From positions 915,001 through 979,000 of the forward strand of contig NZ_CP019936.1 in the NCBI RefSeq assembly GCF_002009425.1: a DNA stretch of 64,000 bases. Direction: 5' to 3'. This DNA is from Thiosocius teredinicola. Its GTDB lineage: Bacteria; Pseudomonadota; Gammaproteobacteria; Chromatiales; Chromatiaceae. The notes under the pieces were generated by a model. That model was given only the letters and a program-made list of their open reading frames with translations, had not been told where the DNA came from and searched no databases. This document shows positions 55,932 through 63,382 of the stretch, piece after piece. The number at the start of each line of letters is the position of its first letter. The first letter of the stretch is position 1. Position numbers and translations under genes: made by a program.

Positions 55932-56396
55932 ATGAGAAAAAGGAAGTTCATTCAAAGAGTCCAAGTGTTGGGGCCTGCGAGAAGTGCCTACCTGGAGTTC
56001 TTGCGTAATCTGACCCCTCAAGCGCTCTTGTTCACATTCGTGGCAGTCACAATGGAAAAGCTGGATTTCACTAGGTTCGATATGAGCAATTGGTTGCCTA
56101 CACTTGGGTTCTACTTACTCCTTTTCTATTTCGCTATTGCGGTTTACGCGAACACAACCATGTTTCGAGAAAAATGTGTGGGCCGGAATAAAATCTGGTT
56201 CCGCAGAGCGTCTCGTGCCATTGAGAGGCAAGAATTTGCGCCGCTTAAGCGTGTGGGGGTGCATCTTCAGCAGATGTGGAAGCGGCGGAAAGTTGAGGTC
56301 ATGGAGGAGTTCCTAGTTTTTTACTTGCTCCAAATCTCTTTGGCGATAGTTATCGTGGTCGGAGCGCGTTCCGCCGCGGAGATCCTTGCCAAGTGA
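55932..56396 (+). CDS. Membrane protein with basic cytoplasmic loop
   Basis: A 154-aa protein. Basic start MRKRKFIQRVQVLG, hydrophobic segments at about residues 30-48, 56-76 and 126-148, and a strongly basic loop between the last two (FRRASRAIERQEFAPLKRVG). Family unknown. Confidence 0.75.
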   Translation: MRKRKFIQRVQVLGPARSAYLEFLRNLTPQALLFTFVAVTMEKLDFTRFDMSNWLPTLGFYLLLFYFAIAVYANTTMFREKCVGRNKIWFRRASRAIERQEFAPLKRVGVHLQQMWKRRKVEVMEEFLVFYLLQISLAIVIVVGARSAAEILAK

Positions 56397-56405
56397 GTGC
56401 GGCTC

Positions 56406-56537
56406 GGCTAACAAGGCGTTCAAGCCGCTCGCTAAGCTCGCTCGGACGCCCAGCACTCCGCACCGTGTTGCGTGTGGCTTCGCCATGTTCACGCAAACGT
56501 TGCTCCACGCTGAGCGCCGCTTAACTGGGCGTTAGGC
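56406..56537 (+). repeat. attC 103, class P hybrid
   Basis: R'' GGCTAAC, R' GTTAGGC, 132 bp. Right arm CACGCTGAGCG. Confidence 0.95.
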
Positions 56538-56553
56538 GAGCAAAAGGAAAAGC

Positions 56554-56934
56554 ATGAAAAGGAGTTGGCTCGAATATCTGTGGACGAACCATGGTCGAAT
56601 ATCGAGAAAATCGTTTGCGGCATTCCAATTGGTTTTCTTGCCGTTGTGGTTTGGAGCAATCTGGTCCGCAATAGTCGTCTATGAAGGAAAGCCGCCGGTA
56701 AAAATGGTGGCCTTAGCAGCATTAGTACTGGTTCCATTGTTCTTCGCGAACATCAATATCTGGGTCAAACGGCTGCATGACCGGAATTATTCGGGGCTTG
56801 CGCTCCTTTCAAGCATAATTCCAGTGGCCGGAATATTGTGGTTGGTGATCCAAGGTTTCGTCTTACGAGGCCCGGGGAGCGGCAATCGGTTTGGTGCACC
56901 AGGTTCCGGAGAAGGGTATGCGCCTAACAAGTAG
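56554..56934 (+). CDS. DUF805-family membrane protein, copy 2
   Basis: A 126-aa protein nearly identical to copy 1 at 19564 (differences such as V to I and F to Y). It also ends at the TAG formed by CAAGTAGTTC inside the attC, but here the attC is class T rather than class K. The stop-forming base and its flank therefore travelled with the gene, while the rest of the attC differs. Confidence 0.9.
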   Translation: MKRSWLEYLWTNHGRISRKSFAAFQLVFLPLWFGAIWSAIVVYEGKPPVKMVALAALVLVPLFFANINIWVKRLHDRNYSGLALLSSIIPVAGILWLVIQGFVLRGPGSGNRFGAPGSGEGYAPNK

Positions 56935-57052
56935 TTCAAGCCGCTCGCTATGCTCGCTCGGACGCTTTGCACTCCGCACCCGCTGCGTATGCCTTCGGCA
57001 TTGTTTCGCAGCGGGCGCTCCGCGCAAAGCGCCGCTTAACTGGGCGTTAGAA
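56922..57052 (+). repeat. attC 104, class T
   Basis: R'' GCCTAAC, R' GTTAGAA, 131 bp. AAGTAGTTC in the left box as in attC 38. Confidence 0.95.
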
Positions 57053-57080
57053 CCAAAGAAACCACACAAAAGGAGTTATT

Positions 57081-57524
57081 GTGAAAATATCGATCTGGTT
57101 GCTATTGGTCGTATCGATTTGCGTATGGGTTGTTTTTGGAGCCGTTTTGCTCCAGCTTTACGAGCCTGGATGGCTGATCGAATCCACGCAAGCAATCAAG
57201 TTACCGAAGAATACGGCTGAACTCGGTGATTCTTTCGGCGTATTGAGCGCTTTCATGTCACCTATCGCTTTAATCTTGGCTCTTGCCGCCATGCTTACCC
57301 AATCAAAGCAGCAGGTCGATTCGAATGTCATCGGTGCCTATTCAATGAGGCAGCAATTTCTGCTCATGGAGTGCGAACGATTGGAATCCTCGATTCAGAA
57401 TTTGAAGTACAGCGAAAGTTACGACGAACAGTTATTCCGAAATATGGTTAACAAGCGGTCGCGCTTCCTGAAAGAGGCTCAAGCTATCGATGAAAAAATC
57501 TCGGCATTGCTTAATCGGTTCTAA
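57081..57524 (+). CDS. Two-helix membrane protein with coiled coil
   Basis: A 147-aa protein from GTG 57081 with AAGGAG seven bases upstream. Hydrophobic segments at about residues 5-24 and 53-72, then a long helical cytoplasmic part (QQFLLMECERLESSIQNLKY; EAQAIDEKISALL). Family unknown. Stop in R''. Confidence 0.8.
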   Translation: MKISIWLLLVVSICVWVVFGAVLLQLYEPGWLIESTQAIKLPKNTAELGDSFGVLSAFMSPIALILALAAMLTQSKQQVDSNVIGAYSMRQQFLLMECERLESSIQNLKYSESYDEQLFRNMVNKRSRFLKEAQAIDEKISALLNRF

Positions 57525-57649
57525 CAAGGCGTTCAAGCCGCTCGCTATACTCGCTCGGACGCTTTGCACTCCGCACCTGCTGCGCATGCCTTCGGCATTG
57601 TTGCGCAGCCGGCGCTCCGCGCAAAACGCCGCTTAACTGGGCGTTAGGC
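57519..57649 (+). repeat. attC 105, class T
   Basis: R'' TTCTAAC, R' GTTAGGC, 131 bp. Confidence 0.95.
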
Positions 57650-57669
57650 GAAAAAAGGAAAACAAAGAT

Positions 57670-58155
57670 ATGCGGTACCTTTTGACGGGCCTACTCTTTC
57701 CGAGCGCGTTCCTTCTGGTTGCTGGGTGTTCAGAAGAGCATCGTCCCGAACAGCTTCTGTCTGGCGTTGCTTGGTCATTCCGCGAAACGGCCGCAAATGA
57801 TCTGCAAAGCTTCGTCGAGGATGTGTATAGATATAACGATGAGATAGGCTATCCGATACCTCCGTCAAGCCTCGAATCACCCATAGGTATCTCAGCAATA
57901 GCAGTGCGCTATGAGTACCACGCGGAACATCCCGCAGTTCGTAGTAACGAGGTCGAATGGGTAACGGAGTGGAAAGAGGTGGAAATTCGCAGTGACGGTG
58001 CCAGTTTAAGCGCCGGCGAAATTCTGTTCAAAATACACCAAGCGGCCCATCCGTACCTTAAAGCTCAGGATCACTCATACTTCGAGGGGTTAAGCATTGT
58101 GAATGGGTCCACTTATATGGGTCTTCCAGTTTACGAAGTCTTTCTGGGTAGCTAA
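57670..58155 (+). CDS. Lipoprotein
   Basis: A 161-aa protein. Signal peptide MRYLLTGLLFPSAFLLVAGC has lipobox LVAGC (Cys 20). The mature domain is mixed: a helix VAWSFRETAANDLQSFVEDV, then a strand pair (IAVRYEYHAEHPAV; WVTEWKEVEIRSDG) and a C-terminal TYMGLPVYEVFLGS. Family unknown. Confidence 0.8.
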   Translation: MRYLLTGLLFPSAFLLVAGCSEEHRPEQLLSGVAWSFRETAANDLQSFVEDVYRYNDEIGYPIPPSSLESPIGISAIAVRYEYHAEHPAVRSNEVEWVTEWKEVEIRSDGASLSAGEILFKIHQAAHPYLKAQDHSYFEGLSIVNGSTYMGLPVYEVFLGS

Positions 58156-58184
58156 GTCCGTGAGCACAGTTCGCATCGAAATTC

Positions 58185-58316
58185 GCCTAACAAGGCGTTC
58201 AAGCCGCTCGCTATGCTCGCTCGGACGTTTGGTACTCCGCGGGCGCTTGCGCATGGCTTCGCCATTGTTGCGCATCGCCCGCTCCGCACCAAACGCCGCT
58301 TAACTGGGCGTTAGAT
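58185..58316 (+). repeat. attC 106, class K
   Basis: R'' GCCTAAC, R' GTTAGAT, 132 bp. Confidence 0.95.
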
Positions 58317-58540
58317 GCGCACACAAGAAAAAGAAAGCTGGCAGCTCCGAAGGAATAAAACTACTGCTGTGCTAAACGCTGGTTTCGTGGTCCCGAAGTA
58401 GCCGCTAAAGTGGGCAATCGAGGCCGCATTCTTTGCGGGCCAGCGATTATTCGCGGTACGTGGTTGCGGTGTAGGTTGATAGCCCGTGGCCCATAATCAG
58501 CGAGCGCTTGCGAGCTTCTAGATGAGGAGGTTGTTTCAAG

Positions 58541-58825
58541 GTGCCAATAGGAATGTCAGCGGCAAACATTGAGCACGGCCATTTCAGTGCTGTGCTTTCC
58601 GTCGAGCCATCGAGCATCTGCCGGGTCCAGCGCAGAAAGTTCTTTTTGGCCTCCGAGTTAACGCATTTCCAAAAGCATCTAACAAGTCGGTCAAGCCGCT
58701 CGCTAACGCTCACTCGGACGTTCGGTACTCCGCACCTTTTTGCGCATGGCTCCGCCATGTTTGCGCAAAAGGCGCTCCGCACCAAACGCCGCTTACCTGG
58801 GCGTTATGTTCATCAAGAGCCATGA
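58541..58825 (+). CDS. Family A cassette, copy 12: GTG reading frame overlapping the next gene
   Basis: GTG 58541 follows GATGAGGAGG; upstream in-frame TGA. Starts MPIGMSAANIEHGHF, centre VEPSSICRVQRRKF, then FLASELTHFQKH. The next cassette begins TTATG, so the frame runs on and stops at TGA 58823-58825, overlapping ATG 58822 of the next gene (ATGA). Cassette body 58311-58683. Confidence 0.5.
   Translation: MPIGMSAANIEHGHFSAVLSVEPSSICRVQRRKFFLASELTHFQKHLTSRSSRSLTLTRTFGTPHLFAHGSAMFAQKALRTKRRLPGRYVHQEP
58677..58809 (+). repeat. attC 107, class K
   Basis: R'' ATCTAAC, R' GTTATGT, 133 bp. Confidence 0.95.
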
Positions 58826-59187
58826 AGTTAATCACTCGCGCATCTGATCATTCATATTTACATGCACTGAAGTTGCGTCTTGAAGGCAAAGGTATTCCTG
58901 CCGTTGTGCTTGGAGAGAATGTTTCCAGAGTTGTGCTACCGTTTTCCTTCAATCAAGCTCAGCTATGGATCTACATTGATGAACAGGCGTACGATGCAGA
59001 TCAGTTGGTTTTAGATGAAGCACACGAAGTCACTACGGGCGTCGACGTCCGTCGCTTCTACCAACAAAACAATAGCAGTGCGAAAAACTCGGCAACCGTT
59101 GGCCAGGCATATGCAAACCTCGCCATTACAGCTATCGCAATAATACTCGGGTTCTTCGGTTTGGCATGGTTTCTTAACAGCCAATGA
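58822..59187 (+). CDS. DUF2007-like protein with C-terminal membrane helix
   Basis: A 121-aa protein. Residues 1-70 (DHSYLHALKLRLEGKGIPAV, LWIYIDEQAYDADQLVLDEA) match the DUF2007 (putative signal-transducing) pattern: a helix ending in G-I-P-A and a strand followed by an E/D-A-x-x-L helix. A membrane helix follows at about 97-117. Function unknown. Confidence 0.8.
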   Translation: MKLITRASDHSYLHALKLRLEGKGIPAVVLGENVSRVVLPFSFNQAQLWIYIDEQAYDADQLVLDEAHEVTTGVDVRRFYQQNNSSAKNSATVGQAYANLAITAIAIILGFFGLAWFLNSQ

Positions 59188-59320
59188 ACATAACAAGGCG
59201 TTCAAGCCGCTCGCTATGCTCGCTCGGACATTCGGCACTCCGCACTCGCTCGGGCATGCCTTCGGCATTGTTCCCCGAGCAAGTGCTCCATGCCGAATGC
59301 CGCTTAACTGGGCGTTAGGT
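59188..59320 (+). repeat. attC 108, class A
   Basis: R'' ACATAAC, R' GTTAGGT, 133 bp. Confidence 0.95.
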
Positions 59321-59328
59321 TTACGAAT

Positions 59329-59910
59329 ATGGAAATTCGCACGCTTTACAAGACCTTCATGGTGTTCTCGGCAGTCGCAATTGTCGGAGGAGTGGCTTGG
59401 GTGCTGCTGTCTGCTTTGAATCCAAGCATGTCGCGAAGTGATCTCGTGCTACAGGTCGATGTTTCTGATCTGGCGCCGGGTGACCTGAAGTACTACTCCA
59501 GCCCGAGCAAACACCGAATTATGGTGCTTCGTAGAACCAAGGAAGATCTCGAAAACCTTCAGGGCCTATCAGGTTATCTGAAAGATCCGATGTCCGAACG
59601 AAGCCGCCAGCCTGCTGAGGCTAAAAATCCTTTCCGTTCAGTGAACCCCGAGTACTTCGTTGCTTACACTCATGCTGAGCGTTTGCCCTACTGGGTCGAG
59701 TATATGCCGGGTGATCTAACGTTTATGGGCTATCCTTCGACTCACCCCTGGTTTGGAGGTTTCGTCAACAGGGCAGAAGGCGAAATTTACGATAAAGCCG
59801 GGCGGGTTTATGCGGGCTCGAGCATCGAGGAAAAGAATCTTGCAGTTCCAGAATACCGGTTCATTTCAAGATCCACACTGTTGGTTACTTTTCTTGGTGA
59901 AAAAACCTAA
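59329..59910 (+). CDS. Rieske-like protein lacking all [2Fe-2S] ligands
   Basis: A 193-aa protein with the length and layout of the cytochrome bc1 Rieske subunit: N-terminal membrane helix (10-30), DVSDLAPGDLKYY (44-56), MVLRRTKEDL (65-74), FRSVNPEYFVAYTH (102-115) and YDKAGRVYAGSS plus NLAVPEYRF near the end (154-178). In true Rieske proteins C-T-H-L-G-C and C-P-C-H-G-S bind the cluster. Here the first is Y-T-H-A-E-R and the second has no cysteine or histidine ligand. It cannot hold the cluster and so cannot transfer electrons; a structural or decoy role is inference. Confidence 0.85.
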   Translation: MEIRTLYKTFMVFSAVAIVGGVAWVLLSALNPSMSRSDLVLQVDVSDLAPGDLKYYSSPSKHRIMVLRRTKEDLENLQGLSGYLKDPMSERSRQPAEAKNPFRSVNPEYFVAYTHAERLPYWVEYMPGDLTFMGYPSTHPWFGGFVNRAEGEIYDKAGRVYAGSSIEEKNLAVPEYRFISRSTLLVTFLGEKT

Positions 59911-60036
59911 CAAGTCGTTCAAGCCGCTCGCTATGCTCGCTCGGACGCCCAGCACTCCGCACCTTATTGCGCATGGCTTCGCCATTGTTGCGCAAACGGC
60001 GCTCCGTACTGGCCGCCGCTTAACTGGGCGTTAGGC
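59905..60036 (+). repeat. attC 109, class P
   Basis: R'' ACCTAAC, R' GTTAGGC, 132 bp. Confidence 0.95.
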
Positions 60037-60047
60037 GGGAAAAGAAG

Positions 60048-60758
60048 ATGCCGTTTTCACCTCAGCTGAGAGAAGACCTACTTGTCAAAGCGCGTCGTCG
60101 CTGTTGCGTGTGCCACAAGTTTGCTGGCCGTTCGGTGAATGTTCATCATATCGTGCCGGAGTCCGAAGGAGGCCCGAGCACCCCGGAGAATGCCATTGTC
60201 CTGTGCTTGCAGTGCCACGGTGAAGCTGGTCATTACAATGCGAAACATCCGATTGGTACCAAGTACTCTCCAACCGAACTTGTTCGCCATCGCGATGAAT
60301 GGCTGAAATACTGCGAGCATCACCCAGAGTTGGCTATTGGTAACGGGTTTGAGGTATCACACAAGAGAAAATTGGCTATGGCCGAACTACATCGCTATAG
60401 CCTATTGGTGTCCTATACCAATACAGAAACTTCCCCCGTCGATCGTTGCAAGCTTCAGCTGTATTTCCCTATGAAAGTGCCAGTAGAAGGCTGCGATTTC
60501 GATGAATACGAAAACGAAATAGTCGATCAATCGCCATTCAGAATGCTGGAGATGTCTCTGGGAGATACCATTTTTCCAGGAGAAACCGTACAACTGATTG
60601 AAGATGATGGCTTCTTCTATCTGCGATACGAAATGAATGATCGTCTATTTGATCTTGCTCGGTACGAAGGAGGCTGGCACTTCATGTGGCGGTTTTTCGC
60701 GTCGAATCGGGAGCCAATCGTAGGGCGAAAGTCGTGGGAAGAAATGCATGAGTTCTAG
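60048..60758 (+). CDS. HNH endonuclease-domain protein
   Basis: A 236-aa protein, the longest in the window. N-terminal HNH domain: C-C-V-C-H (19-23), V-N-V-H-H-I-V-P-E-S-E-G-G (30-42), N-A-I-V-L-C-L-Q-C-H (48-57) and H-Y-N-A-K-H-P-I-G-T-K-Y (62-73). The domain is about half identical to that at 48706. The remaining 150 residues form an unrelated strand-rich domain (LLVSYTNTETSPVDRCKLQL; TVQLIEDDGFFYLRY). Metal ligands are intact; target unknown. Confidence 0.9.
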   Translation: MPFSPQLREDLLVKARRRCCVCHKFAGRSVNVHHIVPESEGGPSTPENAIVLCLQCHGEAGHYNAKHPIGTKYSPTELVRHRDEWLKYCEHHPELAIGNGFEVSHKRKLAMAELHRYSLLVSYTNTETSPVDRCKLQLYFPMKVPVEGCDFDEYENEIVDQSPFRMLEMSLGDTIFPGETVQLIEDDGFFYLRYEMNDRLFDLARYEGGWHFMWRFFASNREPIVGRKSWEEMHEF

Positions 60759-60761
60759 TTC

Positions 60762-60896
60762 GCCTAACAATGCGGTCAAGCCGTTCGCCTGCGGCTCACT
60801 CGGACGTTCAGCACTCCGCGCTAGCTCGGGCATGGCTTCGCCATTTTTGCCCGAGCAACCGCTCCATGCTGAACGCCGCTTACCTGGGCGTTATGC
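60762..60896 (+). repeat. attC 110, class A variant
   Basis: R'' GCCTAAC, R' GTTATGC, 135 bp. Arms GTTCAGCAC and ATGCTGAAC. Confidence 0.95.
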
Positions 60897-60936
60897 ACTG
60901 AAAGCCGGTGCGCCCGCTAAGTCGAAGGGAATTAAC

Positions 60937-61539
60937 ATGCGTGCTTTACCAAAGGCCATTCTTGTCACAAGTCTGCTCGCCCTTCTGCAGGGATGCATAG
61001 TGGCGAAACCAGAAGTCATCAAGCTACACAATGGCGGGGTAGGCGCAGGTGGGAATTCAGCGATAGCTCAAATAATCACCAAATCTTTCGCCCGAGCGGA
61101 AGACCATGTTTCGGCGAACATTTCGGCTGTTGATGGCACGGCAATCTATGATGATCGGCCAATTCGAAAGCCCAAAATTGTCGAAGTCACGCCAGGGAAT
61201 CATGAGTTTGAGATGGAATGGGAAACAGATAATCCAGAAATCATTCCAAGTAGCGCTAACCATTCCTTTCTATATATGGGGGGGCTAGGGAGTGCTTCTT
61301 ATTACCGGTCAGTAGAGAAGTACCGAATCACAGCCACGATAGAGCCCAACAAGTACTATTTCATTGATGTCTTTTCAAAGAGCGCGCGGAGTGCGGAGGG
61401 CGGGCCACTTCCGAACAAACTTTGCCTTGCGGAAGCAGACTTAGGCGACCCAGCAATGAAAATGCCCTTTGAGGGTACGAACGAGTGGAACCGAAATCAT
61501 GTTCGCCCTAAATACAGAATAGTGGCATGTTCGGAGTAG
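60937..61539 (+). CDS. Lipoprotein
   Basis: A 200-aa protein. Signal peptide MRALPKAILVTSLLALLQGC with lipobox LLQGC (Cys 20). The mature part has a glycine-rich segment (GGVGAGGNSAIAQ), then AVDGTAIYDDRPIRKPKIVE followed by TPGNHEFEMEWE, a strand pair like those in small extracellular beta domains. Later YYFIDVFSKSARSAEGG. ATG 60937 follows AAGGGAAT. Family unknown. Confidence 0.8.
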   Translation: MRALPKAILVTSLLALLQGCIVAKPEVIKLHNGGVGAGGNSAIAQIITKSFARAEDHVSANISAVDGTAIYDDRPIRKPKIVEVTPGNHEFEMEWETDNPEIIPSSANHSFLYMGGLGSASYYRSVEKYRITATIEPNKYYFIDVFSKSARSAEGGPLPNKLCLAEADLGDPAMKMPFEGTNEWNRNHVRPKYRIVACSE

Positions 61540-61547
61540 CGAACGGT

Positions 61548-61682
61548 GCATAACAAGTCGGTCAAACCGTTCGCCTGCGGCTCACTCGGACGCTCAGCAC
61601 TCCGCGCTTGTTCGGGCATGGCTTCGCCATTTTTGCCCGTTCAATCGCTCCATGCCGAGCGCCGCTTACCTAGGCGTTATGT
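61548..61682 (+). repeat. attC 111, class A variant
   Basis: R'' GCATAAC, R' GTTATGT, 135 bp. Arms GCTCAGCAC and ATGCCGAGC. Confidence 0.95.
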
Positions 61683-61699
61683 TCTGAAAGGAAGCACAA

Positions 61700-62251
61700 A
61701 TGAAATTTAAGAAACTGATTGTTCTGAGCGTGGTTGTGTCGGCTGGTGGGTGCGCAAATCCGATCAATCAAGTCACGGCCGATAATTACCAGCAAACCTG
61801 CTTCGCGGCAGAGCATAATGGCAATCTTCTCGTGGCAGAGGAGGCATGTGGTCGTGCGCTAACCAATGTGGCGTGGGGAAATCTCGGCCCCGCTGAACGA
61901 TCGCAGAAGCAGTACAACCTGGCCCGCATTAAACGCCAACTTGCTAAGTTTCCAGAGGCGGAGGAGCTTATGAAGCAATCCCTGGCAATAGAAGAATCCC
62001 TTCCTTCACCGTCACCCCTCCGAATCGGGCGCCGCCTCGTAGAGCTGTCGGCGTCACTCGCCGGGCAAGAAAAATGGAAGGAAGGTGCACCTTATTTAAC
62101 TAGGGCCTACGAGTTAACAGATCATTTCTCACCTCGTGAGAAAAAGTACACGGCCGAGGTCCTTGCTGCTTACAGTGAAGAATTTCAGAGAGAAGGCAAC
62201 ACAGAAGCGGGTTTGAAGTTTGCCGCGATGGCATCAGCAATTGAAGAGTAA
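61700..62251 (+). CDS. TPR-like lipoprotein, copy 3
   Basis: A 183-aa protein with only three replacements against copy 1 (AERSQ for AEQSQ, ELTDHF for ELRDHF, EEFQ for EELQ). Leader and attC are also shared with copy 1, so this is the most recent duplicate although it lies 27 kb away. It is followed by a duplicate of the 5771 cassette rather than by family A. Confidence 0.9.
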   Translation: MKFKKLIVLSVVVSAGGCANPINQVTADNYQQTCFAAEHNGNLLVAEEACGRALTNVAWGNLGPAERSQKQYNLARIKRQLAKFPEAEELMKQSLAIEESLPSPSPLRIGRRLVELSASLAGQEKWKEGAPYLTRAYELTDHFSPREKKYTAEVLAAYSEEFQREGNTEAGLKFAAMASAIEE

Positions 62252-62253
62252 GA

Positions 62254-62385
62254 ACATAACAAGGCGTTCAAGCCGCTCGCTATGCTCGCTCGGACGCCCA
62301 GCACTCCGCACCGTGTTGCGTGTGGCTTCGCCATTTTCACGCAAACGGCGCTCCATGCTGAGCGCCGCTTAACTTGGCGTTAGGT
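62254..62385 (+). repeat. attC 112, class P hybrid
   Basis: R'' ACATAAC, R' GTTAGGT, 132 bp. Matches attC 66 including the unpaired arm bases. Confidence 0.95.
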
Positions 62386-62394
62386 GGTCGAAGA

Positions 62395-62760
62395 ATGAGA
62401 AATTTTAGCAACCGCGTAATGCAGAAGGGTTTGATTGTCCTGTGTGCTTTAGTGCCACTGTTTTTTGCGGCGGTGTGGATTTATACCTTCGGATTCACCG
62501 AGTACAGAGCGCACCAGCAATGGATTGGGTTGCCAGCGTCGTTTGCAATGGTTGGGTTGTCGGTCGGTATGCTGCTATTCAATCGAATCGCACTAATAGC
62601 TTCGTTGATACTTACTGTTTGCGCTGCGGTTCTGGCTTCGGTGTTTTTTTACGCCAATCAGCACTGGGGCTATGCTGTAATTTTCATCGTCGGAGTGAGC
62701 TACGTGTTTGCGTGTTCCGAATTCCTATGGCCCACAAAAGATGAGCAGAAATGCACCTAA
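62395..62760 (+). CDS. Four-helix membrane protein, paralogue of 5771-6136
   Basis: A 121-aa protein about 90 percent identical to 5771-6136, with the same leader GGTCGAAGA. Replacements are mostly hydrophobic for hydrophobic within the helices, consistent with a maintained membrane protein. Stop in R''. Confidence 0.85.
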   Translation: MRNFSNRVMQKGLIVLCALVPLFFAAVWIYTFGFTEYRAHQQWIGLPASFAMVGLSVGMLLFNRIALIASLILTVCAAVLASVFFYANQHWGYAVIFIVGVSYVFACSEFLWPTKDEQKCT

Positions 62761-62887
62761 CAAGGCGTTCAAGCCGTTCGCTGCGCTCACTCGGACATTC
62801 AGCACTCCGCACTTGCTCGGGCAAGGCTTCGCCATGTTTGCCCGAGCAAGCGCTCCATGCTGAATGCCGCTTAACCTGGCGTTAGGC
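62755..62887 (+). repeat. attC 113, class A
   Basis: R'' ACCTAAC, R' GTTAGGC, 133 bp. Confidence 0.95.
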
Positions 62888-62906
62888 AAGAAGGGAAAAA
62901 AGAAGA

Positions 62907-63236
62907 ATGGATATTAGCGATATTTCGTTTGGTACAACCGATTGGTCTGGTATTCAAAAAACGGAACACCGCGGCGAAAGTGGTGTCGCGTATTGGCGAA
63001 CACAGCAGTTCGCGAATATACGCGTTCGCATGGTCGAATATTCGCCGGGCTATTTGGCTGATCATTGGTGTTCAAAAGGGCATATTATTTTTTGTCTCGA
63101 AGGCGAATTGCACACAGAGTTGGAAGATGGTCGCCAATTCATTCTCAAACCCGGTATGAGTTATCAGGTGGCAGATAATGCGGAAGCTCATCGGTCGTCC
63201 ACAAGTATTGGTGCGAAGCTGTTTGTTGTCGATTGA
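62907..63236 (+). CDS. DHCW-motif cupin-fold protein
   Basis: A 109-aa single-domain cupin. VRMVEYSPGYLADHWCSKGH (about 35-54) contains the D-H-W-C-x-K-G-H variant of the D-H-C-W motif, followed by IIFCLEGELHTELEDGRQF (55-73) and LKPGMSYQVADNAEAHRSST, the second cupin motif with its histidine. The beta-barrel and metal-site residues look intact. Substrate unknown. AAGAAG precedes the ATG. Confidence 0.9.
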   Translation: MDISDISFGTTDWSGIQKTEHRGESGVAYWRTQQFANIRVRMVEYSPGYLADHWCSKGHIIFCLEGELHTELEDGRQFILKPGMSYQVADNAEAHRSSTSIGAKLFVVD

Positions 63237-63243
63237 TGCGTAT

Positions 63244-63374
63244 GCCTAACAAGTCGTTCAAGCCGCTCGCTATACTCGCTCGGACGCTTTGCACTCCGCA
63301 CCTGCTGCGCATGCCTTCGGCATTGTTGCGCAGCCGGCGCTCCGCGCAAAGCGCCGCTTAACTGGGCGTTAGCC
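63244..63374 (+). repeat. attC 114, class T
   Basis: R'' GCCTAAC, R' GTTAGCC, 131 bp. Confidence 0.95.
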
Positions 63375-63382
63375 ACAGAAAG

